Origin: Clostridia bacterium
Lineage (GTDB): Bacteria > Bacillota > Clostridia > Christensenellales > Borkfalkiaceae
NCBI GenBank assembly: GCA_017545865.1
Contig: JAFWXO010000025.1
Location: forward strand, 1-64,000
DNA: 64,000 bases
Direction: 5' to 3'
Position numbers and translations under genes: made by a program. Of this stretch, positions 34,660 to 43,282 are shown in pieces (within the stretch, counting starts at the first letter, position 1; each line of letters opens with the position of its first letter). The notes beneath the pieces were generated by a model, which searched no databases, had not been told where the DNA came from, and saw nothing but the letters and a program-made list of their open reading frames with translations.

Positions 34660-35634
34660 TTAAGTTGATATTGTAAACTTAAAGTGTTCGGGCTCACCAA
34701 CAGCTGAGTAAGTGAGTTTTAAATAGTATGTCGTTCGCGTTTGTAAATTAGTGTTGCTACTAATTTCCGTTCCATTGCTATTACAAATAACACCGCTAAG
34801 CCCAGGCGTAGTCGTTGAGAACACGTATTTACCCCTGCTTGGAACTTGGAATTTAAAATAAACCGTCTTTTCTTTATCAATGTTTTGAACGGTTATTTCC
34901 TTTCCTATAATTCCAGACTCAATCTCTACGGAATTGCCCATACTGTCGCCTTCAGAGAAGGTAGAAACGTCGTAAGTTCTGGTTTTGGTGGACTGCGAAT
35001 TTCCCCAAGACCCGTTAGCGTAGTCGTAATAATAAATAGTTCTTGAATAACCTACGGTAACCTTATCTGCAACGTAACCACCGTTTCCATCAGACTTAAA
35101 CGTCGTGCGGTTAACGGGATAAATGTAAGTCGTTTCGTTAACAAATTCTTCTTCTGGAATAACGTAGTTGCCGTTTTCGTCAACGGCGTCAACGTCCACT
35201 CTCGTAGTGTAAAGTTCATAACCAGGGTTTCCGCTTACAAACTTTATAATAATCGTAAGGTCGGGGAAATCTTTAATGCCGAGTAATTCTCTAATTTGCG
35301 CGCCTTCGGAATTTGGGTCGTCTAACGCAAGTTCGTTAATGGTAAACCACGACCTATCTTGCCTTGCATCAAATATTTCGTCAAGCGTGGTGCTATTAGG
35401 ATTATCAAGCATTTTATTGACTTCTTTTATAAACCTATCAGCCAAAACGGCTTCGCCAAGCACCATTTCTTCGTCGCCTTCAACAAAGTGGAACACGTCC
35501 ATACTCATTTTGACGCCTGAAGAATAATCGTGCGGATCTGCGCTGGCGTAATTCCATACGGCAAATACTCCCGTTGCAGAAGAAACGACGAGCAAGGCAG
35601 TAATCAAGAGCGCCATTTTTTTAACTACACTCAT
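34660..35634 (-). CDS. SipW-dependent-type secreted protein
   Basis: This 324-residue protein starts with a basic end and hydrophobic segment followed by VFAVWNYA (residues ~22-29), the W-containing cleavage region typical of SipW-type signal peptides. The mature part is an acidic, beta-rich, Tyr/Thr-rich protein. It overlaps the signal peptidase gene by four bases (ATGA), so translation is coupled and the peptidase probably matures it. No enzyme motif is seen. It may be a second matrix or surface protein, or an anchoring protein for the TasA-like one. Confidence 0.75.
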   Translation of the reverse strand: MSVVKKMALLITALLVVSSATGVFAVWNYASADPHDYSSGVKMSMDVFHFVEGDEEMVLGEAVLADRFIKEVNKMLDNPNSTTLDEIFDARQDRSWFTINELALDDPNSEGAQIRELLGIKDFPDLTIIIKFVSGNPGYELYTTRVDVDAVDENGNYVIPEEEFVNETTYIYPVNRTTFKSDGNGGYVADKVTVGYSRTIYYYDYANGSWGNSQSTKTRTYDVSTFSEGDSMGNSVEIESGIIGKEITVQNIDKEKTVYFKFQVPSRGKYVFSTTTPGLSGVICNSNGTEISSNTNLQTRTTYYLKLTYSAVGEPEHFKFTIST

Positions 35635-36653
35635 TTCTTACCCCCGTTGTCGTTCATATTTTGAAACAATTCTTCGGGAGCAACCTTAATAACGTCAACA
35701 GGCGTGTAGATAACGTTGCCAACTGCGTCCGTCGTTTGCTCGTAAACGATTTGTATGCCTTGGAAAGGACTAAGCGTACGACTTGCCGTCTTTTCTGCTT
35801 TCTCTTTTTCTTCAATTTGTTCTTTAAGTTTTTGCGCTTTTGCCCTTTCTTCTTCAAGTCGTTTTGCTTGCTCTAAATCGAACATATAGTCTATGCGCAA
35901 ACGTTTTTCTTTCGCTATTTTCTTTTCGGCAAGTGGCGTTGCAATAATTGCAAATACTACTAATAGTATACAAAGCCAACCTGCAGGCGCTTGCATAAAC
36001 ATAATGAAACTACCGATAAACGGAATTCGCATACCGCCGTATATTCCCTTCATTTGTTCGTACAGTACGGGGAACTGGTCGGCAGACGTGTTCGCATCGC
36101 CTTGTAAAAGGAAATATCTATCGTTTGGATGTTTTTCGTTAGGCTCTTCAATTCTTACTATTCTATGAATAATAAGCATGTCTTTAGTCGTATAAACGAT
36201 AATATCGCCGATTTTTAAATCTTCTTCACTAGGTAATTTCTTTATAGAAATAAGGTCGAAAACTTGAAGTTGGTTGGAATAATCGCCTTCTTTGATATAA
36301 CTGTGCTTTTCATTTACGTAAGACATACTTCCACTTTGAACAACGCTCAACGCGGGAATAGAGCCTACCTTGTTGCCGTCAGTTATAGAAATAGAAACAC
36401 TAAACGCAAACGCAACGAATAAAACCGCACACGAAAGGATAAGAACAGTTTTGTCAATTATCTTACTCATAATCGACGCCTTTTTCTTTTCTTCTTTTTC
36501 ATATTCAATTTTAATTTTCTCGTCGTTTAAGCCTGCTTTCGTCATCTTGATATAGTTGCGAACTAATAACACGACGAAAGTCGTTAAAAGTGTCGCCAAC
36601 AACAAGAAAACGATTAGGCATAAAAAGAAAATGTATAAATTAAACTGTTCCAT
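35631..36653 (-). CDS. sipW: Signal peptidase I, SipW/ER type
   Basis: This 340-residue membrane protease has an N-terminal transmembrane helix (1-30), a second near residue 68-88, and the catalytic Ser in VVQSGSMSYV (about residue 108). In place of the usual bacterial Lys it has His in MLIIHRIVRI, and GDANTSAD follows; Ser-His catalysis marks the ER-type SipW family. A transmembrane helix near 220-240 precedes a ~100-residue charged C-terminal cytoplasmic tail. Its neighbours on both sides carry SipW-type signal peptides. Confidence 0.88.
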   Translation of the reverse strand: MEQFNLYIFFLCLIVFLLLATLLTTFVVLLVRNYIKMTKAGLNDEKIKIEYEKEEKKKASIMSKIIDKTVLILSCAVLFVAFAFSVSISITDGNKVGSIPALSVVQSGSMSYVNEKHSYIKEGDYSNQLQVFDLISIKKLPSEEDLKIGDIIVYTTKDMLIIHRIVRIEEPNEKHPNDRYFLLQGDANTSADQFPVLYEQMKGIYGGMRIPFIGSFIMFMQAPAGWLCILLVVFAIIATPLAEKKIAKEKRLRIDYMFDLEQAKRLEEERAKAQKLKEQIEEKEKAEKTASRTLSPFQGIQIVYEQTTDAVGNVIYTPVDVIKVAPEELFQNMNDNGGKK

Positions 36654-36700
36654 ACTCTAAACGCGCGCTCGTTTTTCATTAGTTTTATAATAAAAGCAAT

Positions 36701-36723
36701 CCCACGCGCTCTACACGCGTGGG
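36701..36723 (-). terminator. Intercistronic hairpin between the TasA-like gene and sipW
   Basis: CCCACGCG and CGCGTGGG form an 8-bp GC stem with a 7-base loop. On the minus strand it is followed by ATTGCTTTTATT, so it is a weak terminator or processing site. It would let the TasA-like gene be expressed at a higher level than sipW. Confidence 0.6.
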
Positions 36724-36760
36724 ATAATAATTGATATTCAAAAATATACGCTAAAGATTA

Positions 36761-37393
36761 TTAAGCGTTAGGATTTGCAGTAGTTACGTGAACGGTTAAT
36801 TCTGCAGGTAAGCATAATTCAAACGCTTCGTTCTTTTCTACTGAATCTAATACGAATTCGTTAGCAAATCTTAACATTTGTTCCTTGTTCATTTCAATAG
36901 TTACGGTAAACGAGCTTCCGTCTTTAGTCCACTTGAAGGCTTCACTAGAATTTGCCTTGCCAACAAGGATAGGCGTAGCCTTACCATAATCACTAGCAAA
37001 AATAACTTTATCTTCGTATTCGGGATGAACGTCTAAAGCAAAGGCAAAGTAAACGTATGCTTCAACACCGTTATTCATAATATCCGAACTAGCACCTACC
37101 TTCGGAGTGAAAGTAATAGTAAACGAAGCCTTAGTGCCAGAAGCGAGGTTGGTTTGTAATACGGCAGTATAATCGCCTTCTTCTTTTTGGTCAATAGTGA
37201 AGTTGTCAACGTTGTGTTCAACGTAAAAATCACCGATTGCTAAGTTACTATCTTGAACGACAGTAGTCATACCAACGCCACCAACGGGCACTGCTCTTGA
37301 AATGCTGGTGTTACCCATGTAAATCCAGTTAGCGTATACGCCACCGATTGTTGCAACGAGTAAAATTGCAATAAGTAAACTTAATCTTTTCAT
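36761..37393 (-). CDS. TasA/CalY-like SipW-dependent secreted protein
   Basis: This 210-residue protein has a signal MKRLSLLIAILLVATIGGVY then ANWIYMGNTSI, a SipW-type cleavage region. The mature ~185 residues are beta-rich with FTITFTPKVG and ATPILVGKANSS, consistent with the TasA/camelysin Ig-like fold. TasA in Bacillus forms biofilm fibres. It is first in the operon, with a consensus promoter, an AAGGAG site and a hairpin after it, all pointing to high expression. Fibre formation is inferred from the family and context, not from sequence. Confidence 0.75.
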   Translation of the reverse strand: MKRLSLLIAILLVATIGGVYANWIYMGNTSISRAVPVGGVGMTTVVQDSNLAIGDFYVEHNVDNFTIDQKEEGDYTAVLQTNLASGTKASFTITFTPKVGASSDIMNNGVEAYVYFAFALDVHPEYEDKVIFASDYGKATPILVGKANSSEAFKWTKDGSSFTVTIEMNKEQMLRFANEFVLDSVEKNEAFELCLPAELTVHVTTANPNA

Positions 37394-37474
37394 AATTTTC
37401 TCCTTATAAAAAATAAGATTTTCAAATTTTAGCCGACTTTAGCGCTTATGCGCCTTTATCAACTTTATGAAGTG

Positions 37475-37503
37475 ATTTTATCATTACATTCCCACTCTGT
37501 CAA
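37475..37503 (-). promoter_or_regulatory. Strong sigma-A promoter of the TasA/SipW operon
   Basis: The minus strand reads TTGACA (37503-37498), 17 bases, TAAAAT (37480-37475). The 5' leader of about 75 bases contains a GCGC-ttat-GCGC hairpin (37442-37453). Confidence 0.75.
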
Positions 37504-37566
37504 GTGTTTAAAATAAAATTTTAATATAATTTTGCGTTTTGTCTTTTTTTACTAAACTTTTCGAGC

Positions 37567-37598
37567 AAAAAAATAAGCCGTGAATAACACGACTTATC
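37567..37598 (-). terminator. Terminator of birA
   Basis: On the minus strand, ATAAG-t-CGTG-ttatt-CACG-g-CTTAT is followed by TTTTTTTG, next to the birA stop at 37600. Confidence 0.8.
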
Positions 37599-37599
37599 G

Positions 37600-38313
37600 T
37601 TAATATTTGATTGAAACACACCCGTTTATAAAGGTTTTTATCTCCCCGTTTATTTCAACTTTAAGCCCCAAATTATCGTCAACCCCCGTAGCCTTGCCTA
37701 TGAAAGTTTCGCCGTTAAACTCTATGGAAACTTCCCTATCCGTTAAGAAAAATCTATCGCGGTATTCGGTAAAAAAATCTCTTGCTTTAAGTCTTTCTTC
37801 AAAACTCTCAAAACCCGTTAAAAGTTCAGCTATAAGGCGGTTATTATCAATAATTTGCCCCGTTTCGCTTTCTAACGACGTTGGCGTGTTTTTCAAAAAG
37901 GGCGGAAAGTTTTGGCTTTTAACGTTGATGCCAACGCCGATTATAACTTCAGTTTTATCCTTAACTATTTTGCTCTCGCAAAGTATTCCGCCGAGTTTTT
38001 TACCGTTAAGATACAAATCGTTAACCCACTTAATTTCCGTTTTAACGCCTGCAACTTTATCTATCGCGTTTGCGGTTATAACGGCAACGAGCGGGGTTAA
38101 AAACAAAAAGTCGTTCCCCGATAAGTTTAAAGGGAGTTTAACGCTAAGATAAATTCCACCGCTTGGAGAGAAGAAGGAGCGGTTGTTAGTTCCCTTTCCG
38201 CCCGTTTGCTCTTTGGCGATAACTAAATATAAATCTTTATCCTTTATATAATCGTTAGTGGAAGAAACTGTTTCTAACACTTGATATTTTTTATCTTTCA
38301 AAACGCTAAGCAT
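37600..38313 (-). CDS. birA: Biotin-[acetyl-CoA-carboxylase] ligase (BirA, class I)
   Basis: This 237-residue enzyme attaches biotin to carboxyl carrier proteins. It has the biotinyl-AMP loop region KEQTGGKGTNNRSFFSP (about residues 34-50; GKG-x-x-x-R variant of GRGRxGR), IKWVNDLYLNGKKLGGILCES with the biotin-binding Lys (about 98-118) and GIGINVKS. It lacks the N-terminal winged-helix repressor domain, so it is a ligase only. It is downstream of glyS with a terminator between them. Confidence 0.92.
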   Translation of the reverse strand: MLSVLKDKKYQVLETVSSTNDYIKDKDLYLVIAKEQTGGKGTNNRSFFSPSGGIYLSVKLPLNLSGNDFLFLTPLVAVITANAIDKVAGVKTEIKWVNDLYLNGKKLGGILCESKIVKDKTEVIIGVGINVKSQNFPPFLKNTPTSLESETGQIIDNNRLIAELLTGFESFEERLKARDFFTEYRDRFFLTDREVSIEFNGETFIGKATGVDDNLGLKVEINGEIKTFINGCVSIKY

Positions 38314-38337
38314 AGTTTTATTTTAACAAAACCGCAT

Positions 38338-38364
38338 AAAAAAAGCAAGGCGTTAACCTTGCTT
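38338..38364 (-). terminator. Terminator of glyS
   Basis: AGCAAGG-cgttaa-CCTTGCT (38344-38363) is followed by a T run on the minus strand, just beyond the glyS stop. Confidence 0.85.
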
Positions 38365-38369
38365 TAATT

Positions 38370-39764
38370 TTATAATCTAACTTTTCCTTCAATATAAGAT
38401 TTAAGTTTGGAAATGGGAAGTCTAACTTGTTCCATAGAATCACGGTCACGAACGGTAACGCAGTTATCTTCAACCGAGTCAAAGTCGTAAGTGATGCAGA
38501 AAGGCGTTCCGATTTCATCTTCACGGCGATATCTCTTACCGATAGAACCAGCATCGTCAAAATCGACCATGAAATACTTAGAAAGTTCGTCGTAAACTTC
38601 AAGCGCCTTTTCGGAAAGTTTTTTGCTAAGCGGAAGCACCGCTGCCTTGAAAGGAGCAAGAGCCGGGTGTAAACGCATAACAGTTCTAACGTCGTTTTCG
38701 CCAACCACTTCTTCGTCGTACGCGCCCGATAGTACTGCAAGCACGCATCTTTCAACGCCGAGCGAAGGTTCAACAACGTAAGGCACGTATCTTTCGTTAG
38801 TTTCGGGGTCAAAGTAAGATAAATCTTTCTTAGAAACGTTTTGGTGTTGAGTTAAGTCGTAATCAGTTCTATCCGCTACGCCCCAAAGTTCACCCCAACC
38901 GAACGGGAATAAATATTCAAAGTCAGTGGTTGCTTTTGAGTAGAAGCAAAGTTCTTCAGGAGAGTGATCGCGAAGGCGGATATCTTCTTCTTTAAGACCG
39001 ATATCAAGAAGCCATTGACGGCAGAAAGAACGCCAGTAGTTAAACCACTCAAGGTCAGTTCCAGGCTTACAGAAGAATTCAAGTTCCATTTGTTCAAATT
39101 CTCTTACTCTGAAAATGAAGTTACCAGGGGTAATTTCGTTTCTGAAAGATTTACCGATTTGAGCGATACCGAAAGGAACTTTTCTTCTTGCCGAGCGTTG
39201 AACGTTAACGAAGTTTGTGAAAATACCTTGCGCAGTTTCAGGGCGGAGATATACGGTGTTTTTGCTATCTTCAGTAACGCCTTGGAAGGTTTTGAACATT
39301 AAGTTGAATTGCCTAATATCAGTAAAGTTGTGTTTACCACAAGTGGGGCAAGGGATATTGTGTTCTTCAACGAAAGCCTTCATTTCTTCGTGAGTGAACG
39401 CATCTATACCCTTTTCTAAGGTGTAATTATTTTCCTTAACCCAGTCTTCAATAAGTTTATCCGCTCTAAATCTTTCGTGGCACTCTTTACAGTCCATTAA
39501 CGGATCGGAAAAGCCTGCTAAGTGACCGGACGCTACCCAAGTTTGCGGGTTCATAAGAATAGCCGCGTCTAACCCAACGTTATACTTGTTTTCTTGAACG
39601 AATCTTTGCCACCACGCTTTTTTAACGTTGTTTTTAAGTTCAACACCTAAAGGGCCGTAATCCCAAGTGTTTGCTAAGCCACCGTAAATTTCGCTACCGG
39701 GGAAGATAAAACCCCTTGTTTTACAAAGAGTTACGAGTTTTTCCATTGTTACAACTTTGCTCAT
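38370..39764 (-). CDS. glyS: Glycyl-tRNA synthetase (dimeric type)
   Basis: This 464-residue class II enzyme is the single-chain alpha2 GlyRS. Class II motif 2 is [21 protein letters not shown] (first part FRNEITPG, about residues 210-230), and motif 3 is [17 protein letters not shown] (about residue 342). The zinc-like CPTCGKHNF near 145 and TAQGIFTNF are also typical. The anticodon domain fills residues ~365-464. It is transcribed from its own TTGACA/TAAAAT promoter with no T-box, and lies back to back with glnS. Confidence 0.95.
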   Translation of the reverse strand: MSKVVTMEKLVTLCKTRGFIFPGSEIYGGLANTWDYGPLGVELKNNVKKAWWQRFVQENKYNVGLDAAILMNPQTWVASGHLAGFSDPLMDCKECHERFRADKLIEDWVKENNYTLEKGIDAFTHEEMKAFVEEHNIPCPTCGKHNFTDIRQFNLMFKTFQGVTEDSKNTVYLRPETAQGIFTNFVNVQRSARRKVPFGIAQIGKSFRNEITPGNFIFRVREFEQMELEFFCKPGTDLEWFNYWRSFCRQWLLDIGLKEEDIRLRDHSPEELCFYSKATTDFEYLFPFGWGELWGVADRTDYDLTQHQNVSKKDLSYFDPETNERYVPYVVEPSLGVERCVLAVLSGAYDEEVVGENDVRTVMRLHPALAPFKAAVLPLSKKLSEKALEVYDELSKYFMVDFDDAGSIGKRYRREDEIGTPFCITYDFDSVEDNCVTVRDRDSMEQVRLPISKLKSYIEGKVRL

Positions 39765-39795
39765 AATTCACCTTAAAAGTTTTTTATTTTTATAT

Positions 39796-39824
39796 ATTTT
39801 ATTAAAATTAGCGAGCATTGTCAA
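39796..39824 (-). promoter_or_regulatory. sigma-A promoter of glyS
   Basis: The minus strand reads TTGACA (39824-39819), 17 bases, TAAAAT (39801-39796). The short leader has no T-box. Confidence 0.8.
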
Positions 39825-39867
39825 GCAAATAGTGCCTTAAAATGATATATAATATCCTTTTAAATTA

Positions 39868-39896
39868 TTGATATTTGAAAAAAATTGTGTTACAAT
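39868..39896 (+). promoter_or_regulatory. sigma-A promoter of glnS
   Basis: TTGATA (39868-39873), 17 bases and TACAAT (39891-39896) lie about 35 bases upstream of the glnS start. Confidence 0.75.
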
Positions 39897-39930
39897 AAAA
39901 ATGTATTTATATTTTTACTCACGGTGCTTT

Positions 39931-41568
39931 ATGGAAAACGTTATTGAAAGCAAAAATTTTATAGAAGAAATCATCAACGAAGAACTTGAAAGCGGTAAGG
40001 TTAATTCCGTTCACACTCGTTTCCCCCCAGAACCAAACGGCTACCTTCATATCGGCCACGCTAAAAGTTTATGCTTAAACTTCGGCACGGCTAAAAAGTA
40101 TAACGGCGTTTGCAATCTCTTTTTTGACGATACTAACCCGTCTAAAGAAAAAACGGAATACGTTAACGCTATTAAAGAAGATATTAAGTGGCTGGGTTTT
40201 GACTGGTTTGAAATGCATTACGCATCGGACTTTTTCGATGAAATTTATAATTACGCCGTTAAACTTATAAAAGACGGCAAGGCGTACGTTTGCGACCTTT
40301 CTGCTGAAGAAATTAAAAATACGCGCGGTACTCTTACCGAGCCCGGTATTGAAAGCCCTTACAGAAACCGTTCCATTGAAGAAAACTTAAAACTCTTTGA
40401 AGAAATGAAAAACGGCGTTTATGCTGACGGGGAAAAGGTTTTAAGAGCCAAAATCGATATGGCTTCGCCAAACATCAACATGCGTGACCCCGTTATTTAT
40501 AGGGTTTTAAGAGCAACTCACCACAGAACGGGCGACAAGTGGTGCATTTACCCTATGTACGACTATGCTCACCCCCTTTGCGACAGTATGCAAGGGGTTA
40601 CCCACTCGCTCTGCACTTTGGAGTTTGAAGACCACCGCCCGCTTTATAACTGGACGATTGAAAACACGGGCGTTCCCCACAAGCCCCGCCAAATCGAGTT
40701 TGCAAGGCTTAACATAACTAACACCGTTATGAGTAAGCGTTACCTTAAAAAACTCGTTGAAGACGGCGCTGTTGAAGGGTGGGACGATCCGCGTATGCCA
40801 ACGCTTACTGGGCTTAGAAACCGTGGCGTTCCTGCCGAAGCGCTTAAAAACTTCTGTGAAGAAATAGGCGTTGCCAAGGCAAATAGCGAGATTGAAGTTT
40901 CGTATTTTGAACACTTTATAAGAGATTATTTGAACTTTAACGCCGAAAGGGCTATGGCGGTTGAAAATCCGCTTAAACTCACCATTACTAACTACAACGG
41001 CGAAGAAGATACGGAGTTTGACGTTAATCCGAACGCCGAAGAAAAAACTCTTAGAAACGTTAAATTCTCTAAAACGCTCTACATTGAGCAAGATGATTTT
41101 TCGCTCAACCCCCCACCCAAATACTTCCGCCTTAAAAAAGACGGTTACGTTAGACTTAAAAACGCCTATATCGTTAAGTGTGACGACGTTGTTTTAAACG
41201 ACGACGGAACTGTTAAGGAAGTTTTATGTTCGTATATCCCCGAAAGCCGTTCGGGCGCGGACACGAGCGGTATTAAGTGCAAAGGCACTATCCACTGGGT
41301 TAACGCTGACGATGCGGTTGACGTTGAAATTAGAAATTACGACTATCTTTTGAAAGACGCGGAATACGCAGGCCAAGACTTTAACGAACGCATGAATTAC
41401 GATAGCGTTCACACCTTCCTTGGCAAAGCAGAGCCTTATATCGCAAACGTTTCAGAAGGCACGCCTTTCCAACTTTTAAGAAAGGGATATTATAAAAAGA
41501 CTGTAAAAGACGGTAAACTCGTTCTTTCACAAATCGTTTCTATGAAAGATAGTTTTAAAAAATCTTAA
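39931..41568 (+). CDS. glnS: Glutaminyl-tRNA synthetase
   Basis: The ATG at 39931 gives 545 residues; an upstream TTG at 39868 lies inside the promoter. It is a class I synthetase with PPEPNGYLHIGHAKS (HIGH motif, residues ~27-41) and MSKRYL (KMSKS motif, about residue 270). The beta-barrel anticodon domains occupy the C-terminal ~200 residues. True GlnRS, rather than GluRS-like, is supported by DPRMPTLTGLRNRGVPAEAL. Many Firmicutes lack GlnRS and use GatCAB, so presence here is notable. The window also has tRNA-Gln(CUG). Confidence 0.94.
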   Translation: MENVIESKNFIEEIINEELESGKVNSVHTRFPPEPNGYLHIGHAKSLCLNFGTAKKYNGVCNLFFDDTNPSKEKTEYVNAIKEDIKWLGFDWFEMHYASDFFDEIYNYAVKLIKDGKAYVCDLSAEEIKNTRGTLTEPGIESPYRNRSIEENLKLFEEMKNGVYADGEKVLRAKIDMASPNINMRDPVIYRVLRATHHRTGDKWCIYPMYDYAHPLCDSMQGVTHSLCTLEFEDHRPLYNWTIENTGVPHKPRQIEFARLNITNTVMSKRYLKKLVEDGAVEGWDDPRMPTLTGLRNRGVPAEALKNFCEEIGVAKANSEIEVSYFEHFIRDYLNFNAERAMAVENPLKLTITNYNGEEDTEFDVNPNAEEKTLRNVKFSKTLYIEQDDFSLNPPPKYFRLKKDGYVRLKNAYIVKCDDVVLNDDGTVKEVLCSYIPESRSGADTSGIKCKGTIHWVNADDAVDVEIRNYDYLLKDAEYAGQDFNERMNYDSVHTFLGKAEPYIANVSEGTPFQLLRKGYYKKTVKDGKLVLSQIVSMKDSFKKS

Positions 41569-41583
41569 CAAGGAATAAGTTTT

Positions 41584-42168
41584 ATGTATTTTTTAGTTGA
41601 CGTTATTGCAATAGCGTTCGTTTTGTTCTTTACTCTTTACGGACTTAAAGCAGGCTTTACTAAATCTACGCTTGACGTGGTTTTGGTTTTAGGTTGCGTT
41701 GCAGGCGCTGGGCTTCTCGCTTATTTTTGCGCCGTTTGGTTTACCAAAATCGGCTGGACGAACGAATTTCAATCGGTAATACTTAGATTGTTTGGCAACT
41801 CTAAGATTTCAGGCGCGCAACCCATAATAGAAAAGGTATGCTACTGGATAGCGTTCGCTTTCTTCGTGCTTATTTCTTTTATCGTTTGCTATATCGTTTT
41901 AAGTCTACTTAGAAAACTTTTAGTTTCGCTTATAAAAAAATTTAACGGGCTTGCAGTTTTTGGAGTGCTCGATAAAGTTTTAGGCGTTACCGTTAACCTT
42001 GCGGTAACTGCTGGCATCGTGCTTTGCCTTATGGCGTTGTTCTTCGCCCTTGCAAAAAGCGGAAAGTACGCTTACGGCGATGAAGTTTTAAGAGCGAGCG
42101 AAGTTTTAAGCCACGTTCACAAAATCAACCCCTTAAATTCTATTTTCGCAGGAATTTTCGGAGCGTAA
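41584..42168 (+). CDS. CvpA-like membrane protein
   Basis: This 194-residue protein has four predicted membrane segments: residues ~3-25, 31-52, 83-110 and 127-158. The layout and the LYGLKAGFTKSTLDVVLVL start resemble CvpA-family proteins, whose role in colicin production or envelope stress is poorly understood. The start has an AAGGAAT site and lies 15 bases after glnS, so the two genes are co-transcribed. The hairpin at 42224-42260 may terminate the operon. Confidence 0.7.
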   Translation: MYFLVDVIAIAFVLFFTLYGLKAGFTKSTLDVVLVLGCVAGAGLLAYFCAVWFTKIGWTNEFQSVILRLFGNSKISGAQPIIEKVCYWIAFAFFVLISFIVCYIVLSLLRKLLVSLIKKFNGLAVFGVLDKVLGVTVNLAVTAGIVLCLMALFFALAKSGKYAYGDEVLRASEVLSHVHKINPLNSIFAGIFGA

Positions 42169-42214
42169 AATTCGGTAATAATATTAAACGCCCATAAGGA
42201 TTTTAAGCAATAAC

Positions 42215-42499
42215 AAAAGTGTAGCCCACTATACTTCGCTTTATGCGAAATATGGTGGGCTTTATCTTTACCAAAAAATTAAGTTAATGTAGTTATATTT
42301 TTAGCCTTGTGGCTAAAAGTGATATTGTTTACAAAGTAAACAGTGGTATTTTGGCAAAGCCAAAGTGATATTAAATAAATCCACAACTCGCCGCAGGCGA
42401 ATATAACCGCCATAGGCGATATCACTTGCCGTTAGGCAAATCTCACAAATCCGCTTGCGGATTTATTTAGTTGCCGAATCCCTTGTAGGGACTCGGCTT
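42215..42499. repeat. Multi-hairpin intergenic repeat, copy B
   Basis: This 285-base noncoding element occupies most of the gap between convergent genes 41584 and 42515. It matches copy A (19633-19954) module by module but lacks the two-hairpin insert that A has at 19719-19749. It opens with the terminator-like stem GCCCAC...GTGGGC (42224-42260) and ends with the GCCGAaTCCC-ttgta-GGGAcTCGGC stem. Several differences from copy A are paired T:A to C:G changes within stems. Confidence 0.85.
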
Positions 42500-42514
42500 G
42501 CCGTGGGCTTTTTT

Positions 42515-42640
42515 TTATCCTATATGATCTTCTTTTTTTAAAAATAAACTATCGCAAGAAATATAAAGTGGTTGTTTTGGCGTTTCAACTTTAACCTCTT
42601 CAAAAAACCAGTTGTAAATTTTATCGAATAACTTTTTCAT
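42515..42640 (-). CDS. 41-residue small protein of unknown function
   Basis: This short ORF starts MKKLFDKIYNWFFEEVKVET and ends KKEDHIG. A clear AAAGGAG site lies about 10 bases upstream of its ATG. The N-terminal ~15 residues form an amphipathic aromatic helix. I do not recognise it. Its stop sits at the edge of the copy B repeat. Confidence 0.5.
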   Translation of the reverse strand: MKKLFDKIYNWFFEEVKVETPKQPLYISCDSLFLKKEDHIG

Positions 42641-42732
42641 AGCATTACTCTCCTTTGTTTGTTGTAATGCTATTTTATTATTCTATACGTGACAACAGTC
42701 TGTCATATTATAAAAGTTTTTGTCGAAATTTT

Positions 42733-43233
42733 TTAAGGCTTAATATTTTTGTCAATAGTGATATAGTCGCAGTTCCAGTATTTTAAAACCCCAACTTCGT
42801 CTTCACGGGTAAGGATATAGCCGTTAACTTTAACTCCTGCGTTTTGGAATTTTTGTATGCGTTCGGGGGCGAGAGCGGTATACTTCATAGTAACGCTGAA
42901 TTTGTTAACGGATAAAAACGGTACGAGCATTTCGTCAAACCCGTCGTAAAAAATATGGATATCGGCGTTTGCTCTAACGCTTTTTATAAAGATTGCTTTT
43001 TGGAAATCGTCAACAACGAAAGTTACTTCTTTTTCCAAATTTTTTGCAAAGCCTAAGCAGTGGTTTGCAGGAAGGGAAGAAAAATCAAAAAAGACTTGCT
43101 TTCCATTATCTATTAGTGTTAAAATATCATCAACGGGGGTTTGAGGCGTTACTTTAACGTAAACCCCGTCAAATTGCTTTTGAAAGCCGTTTAAATCGTT
43201 TAAATTTTCAATATTAACTAAAATCTTGCTCAT
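42733..43233 (-). CDS. Uncharacterised protein, weakly GDPD-like
   Basis: I do not firmly recognise this 166-residue protein. Alternating strands and helices and the end GVKVNGYILTREDEVGVLKY followed by NCDYITID resemble the C-terminal half of glycerophosphodiester phosphodiesterase TIM barrels. It lacks the N-terminal catalytic His-Arg motif, so enzymatic activity is unlikely. It is a single gene, divergent from the FTR-like gene. Confidence 0.55.
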   Translation of the reverse strand: MSKILVNIENLNDLNGFQKQFDGVYVKVTPQTPVDDILTLIDNGKQVFFDFSSLPANHCLGFAKNLEKEVTFVVDDFQKAIFIKSVRANADIHIFYDGFDEMLVPFLSVNKFSVTMKYTALAPERIQKFQNAGVKVNGYILTREDEVGVLKYWNCDYITIDKNIKP

Positions 43234-43282
43234 AGTAAGATTGTAACCTATTTTTAAATATAAATCAAGGAGATAACGCTTT

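Noticed and set aside
37607-38152. 181-codon plus-strand frame inside birA
   Set aside because: It lies antisense to birA, whose ligase motifs are clear, and the translation has no recognisable domain.
39765-39867. Possible glycine T-box upstream of glyS
   Set aside because: The leader is about 40 bases after the promoter and has no GGGTGGNACC core or terminator.
40507-41091. 194-codon open frame on the minus strand inside glnS
   Set aside because: It is a shadow of the glnS coding sequence; it has no start signals and glnS motifs are unambiguous.
19633-42499. Repeat copies A and B as ends of one large mobile element
   Set aside because: They are 22 kb apart in the same orientation, with ordinary housekeeping genes and no transposase or integrase between them.
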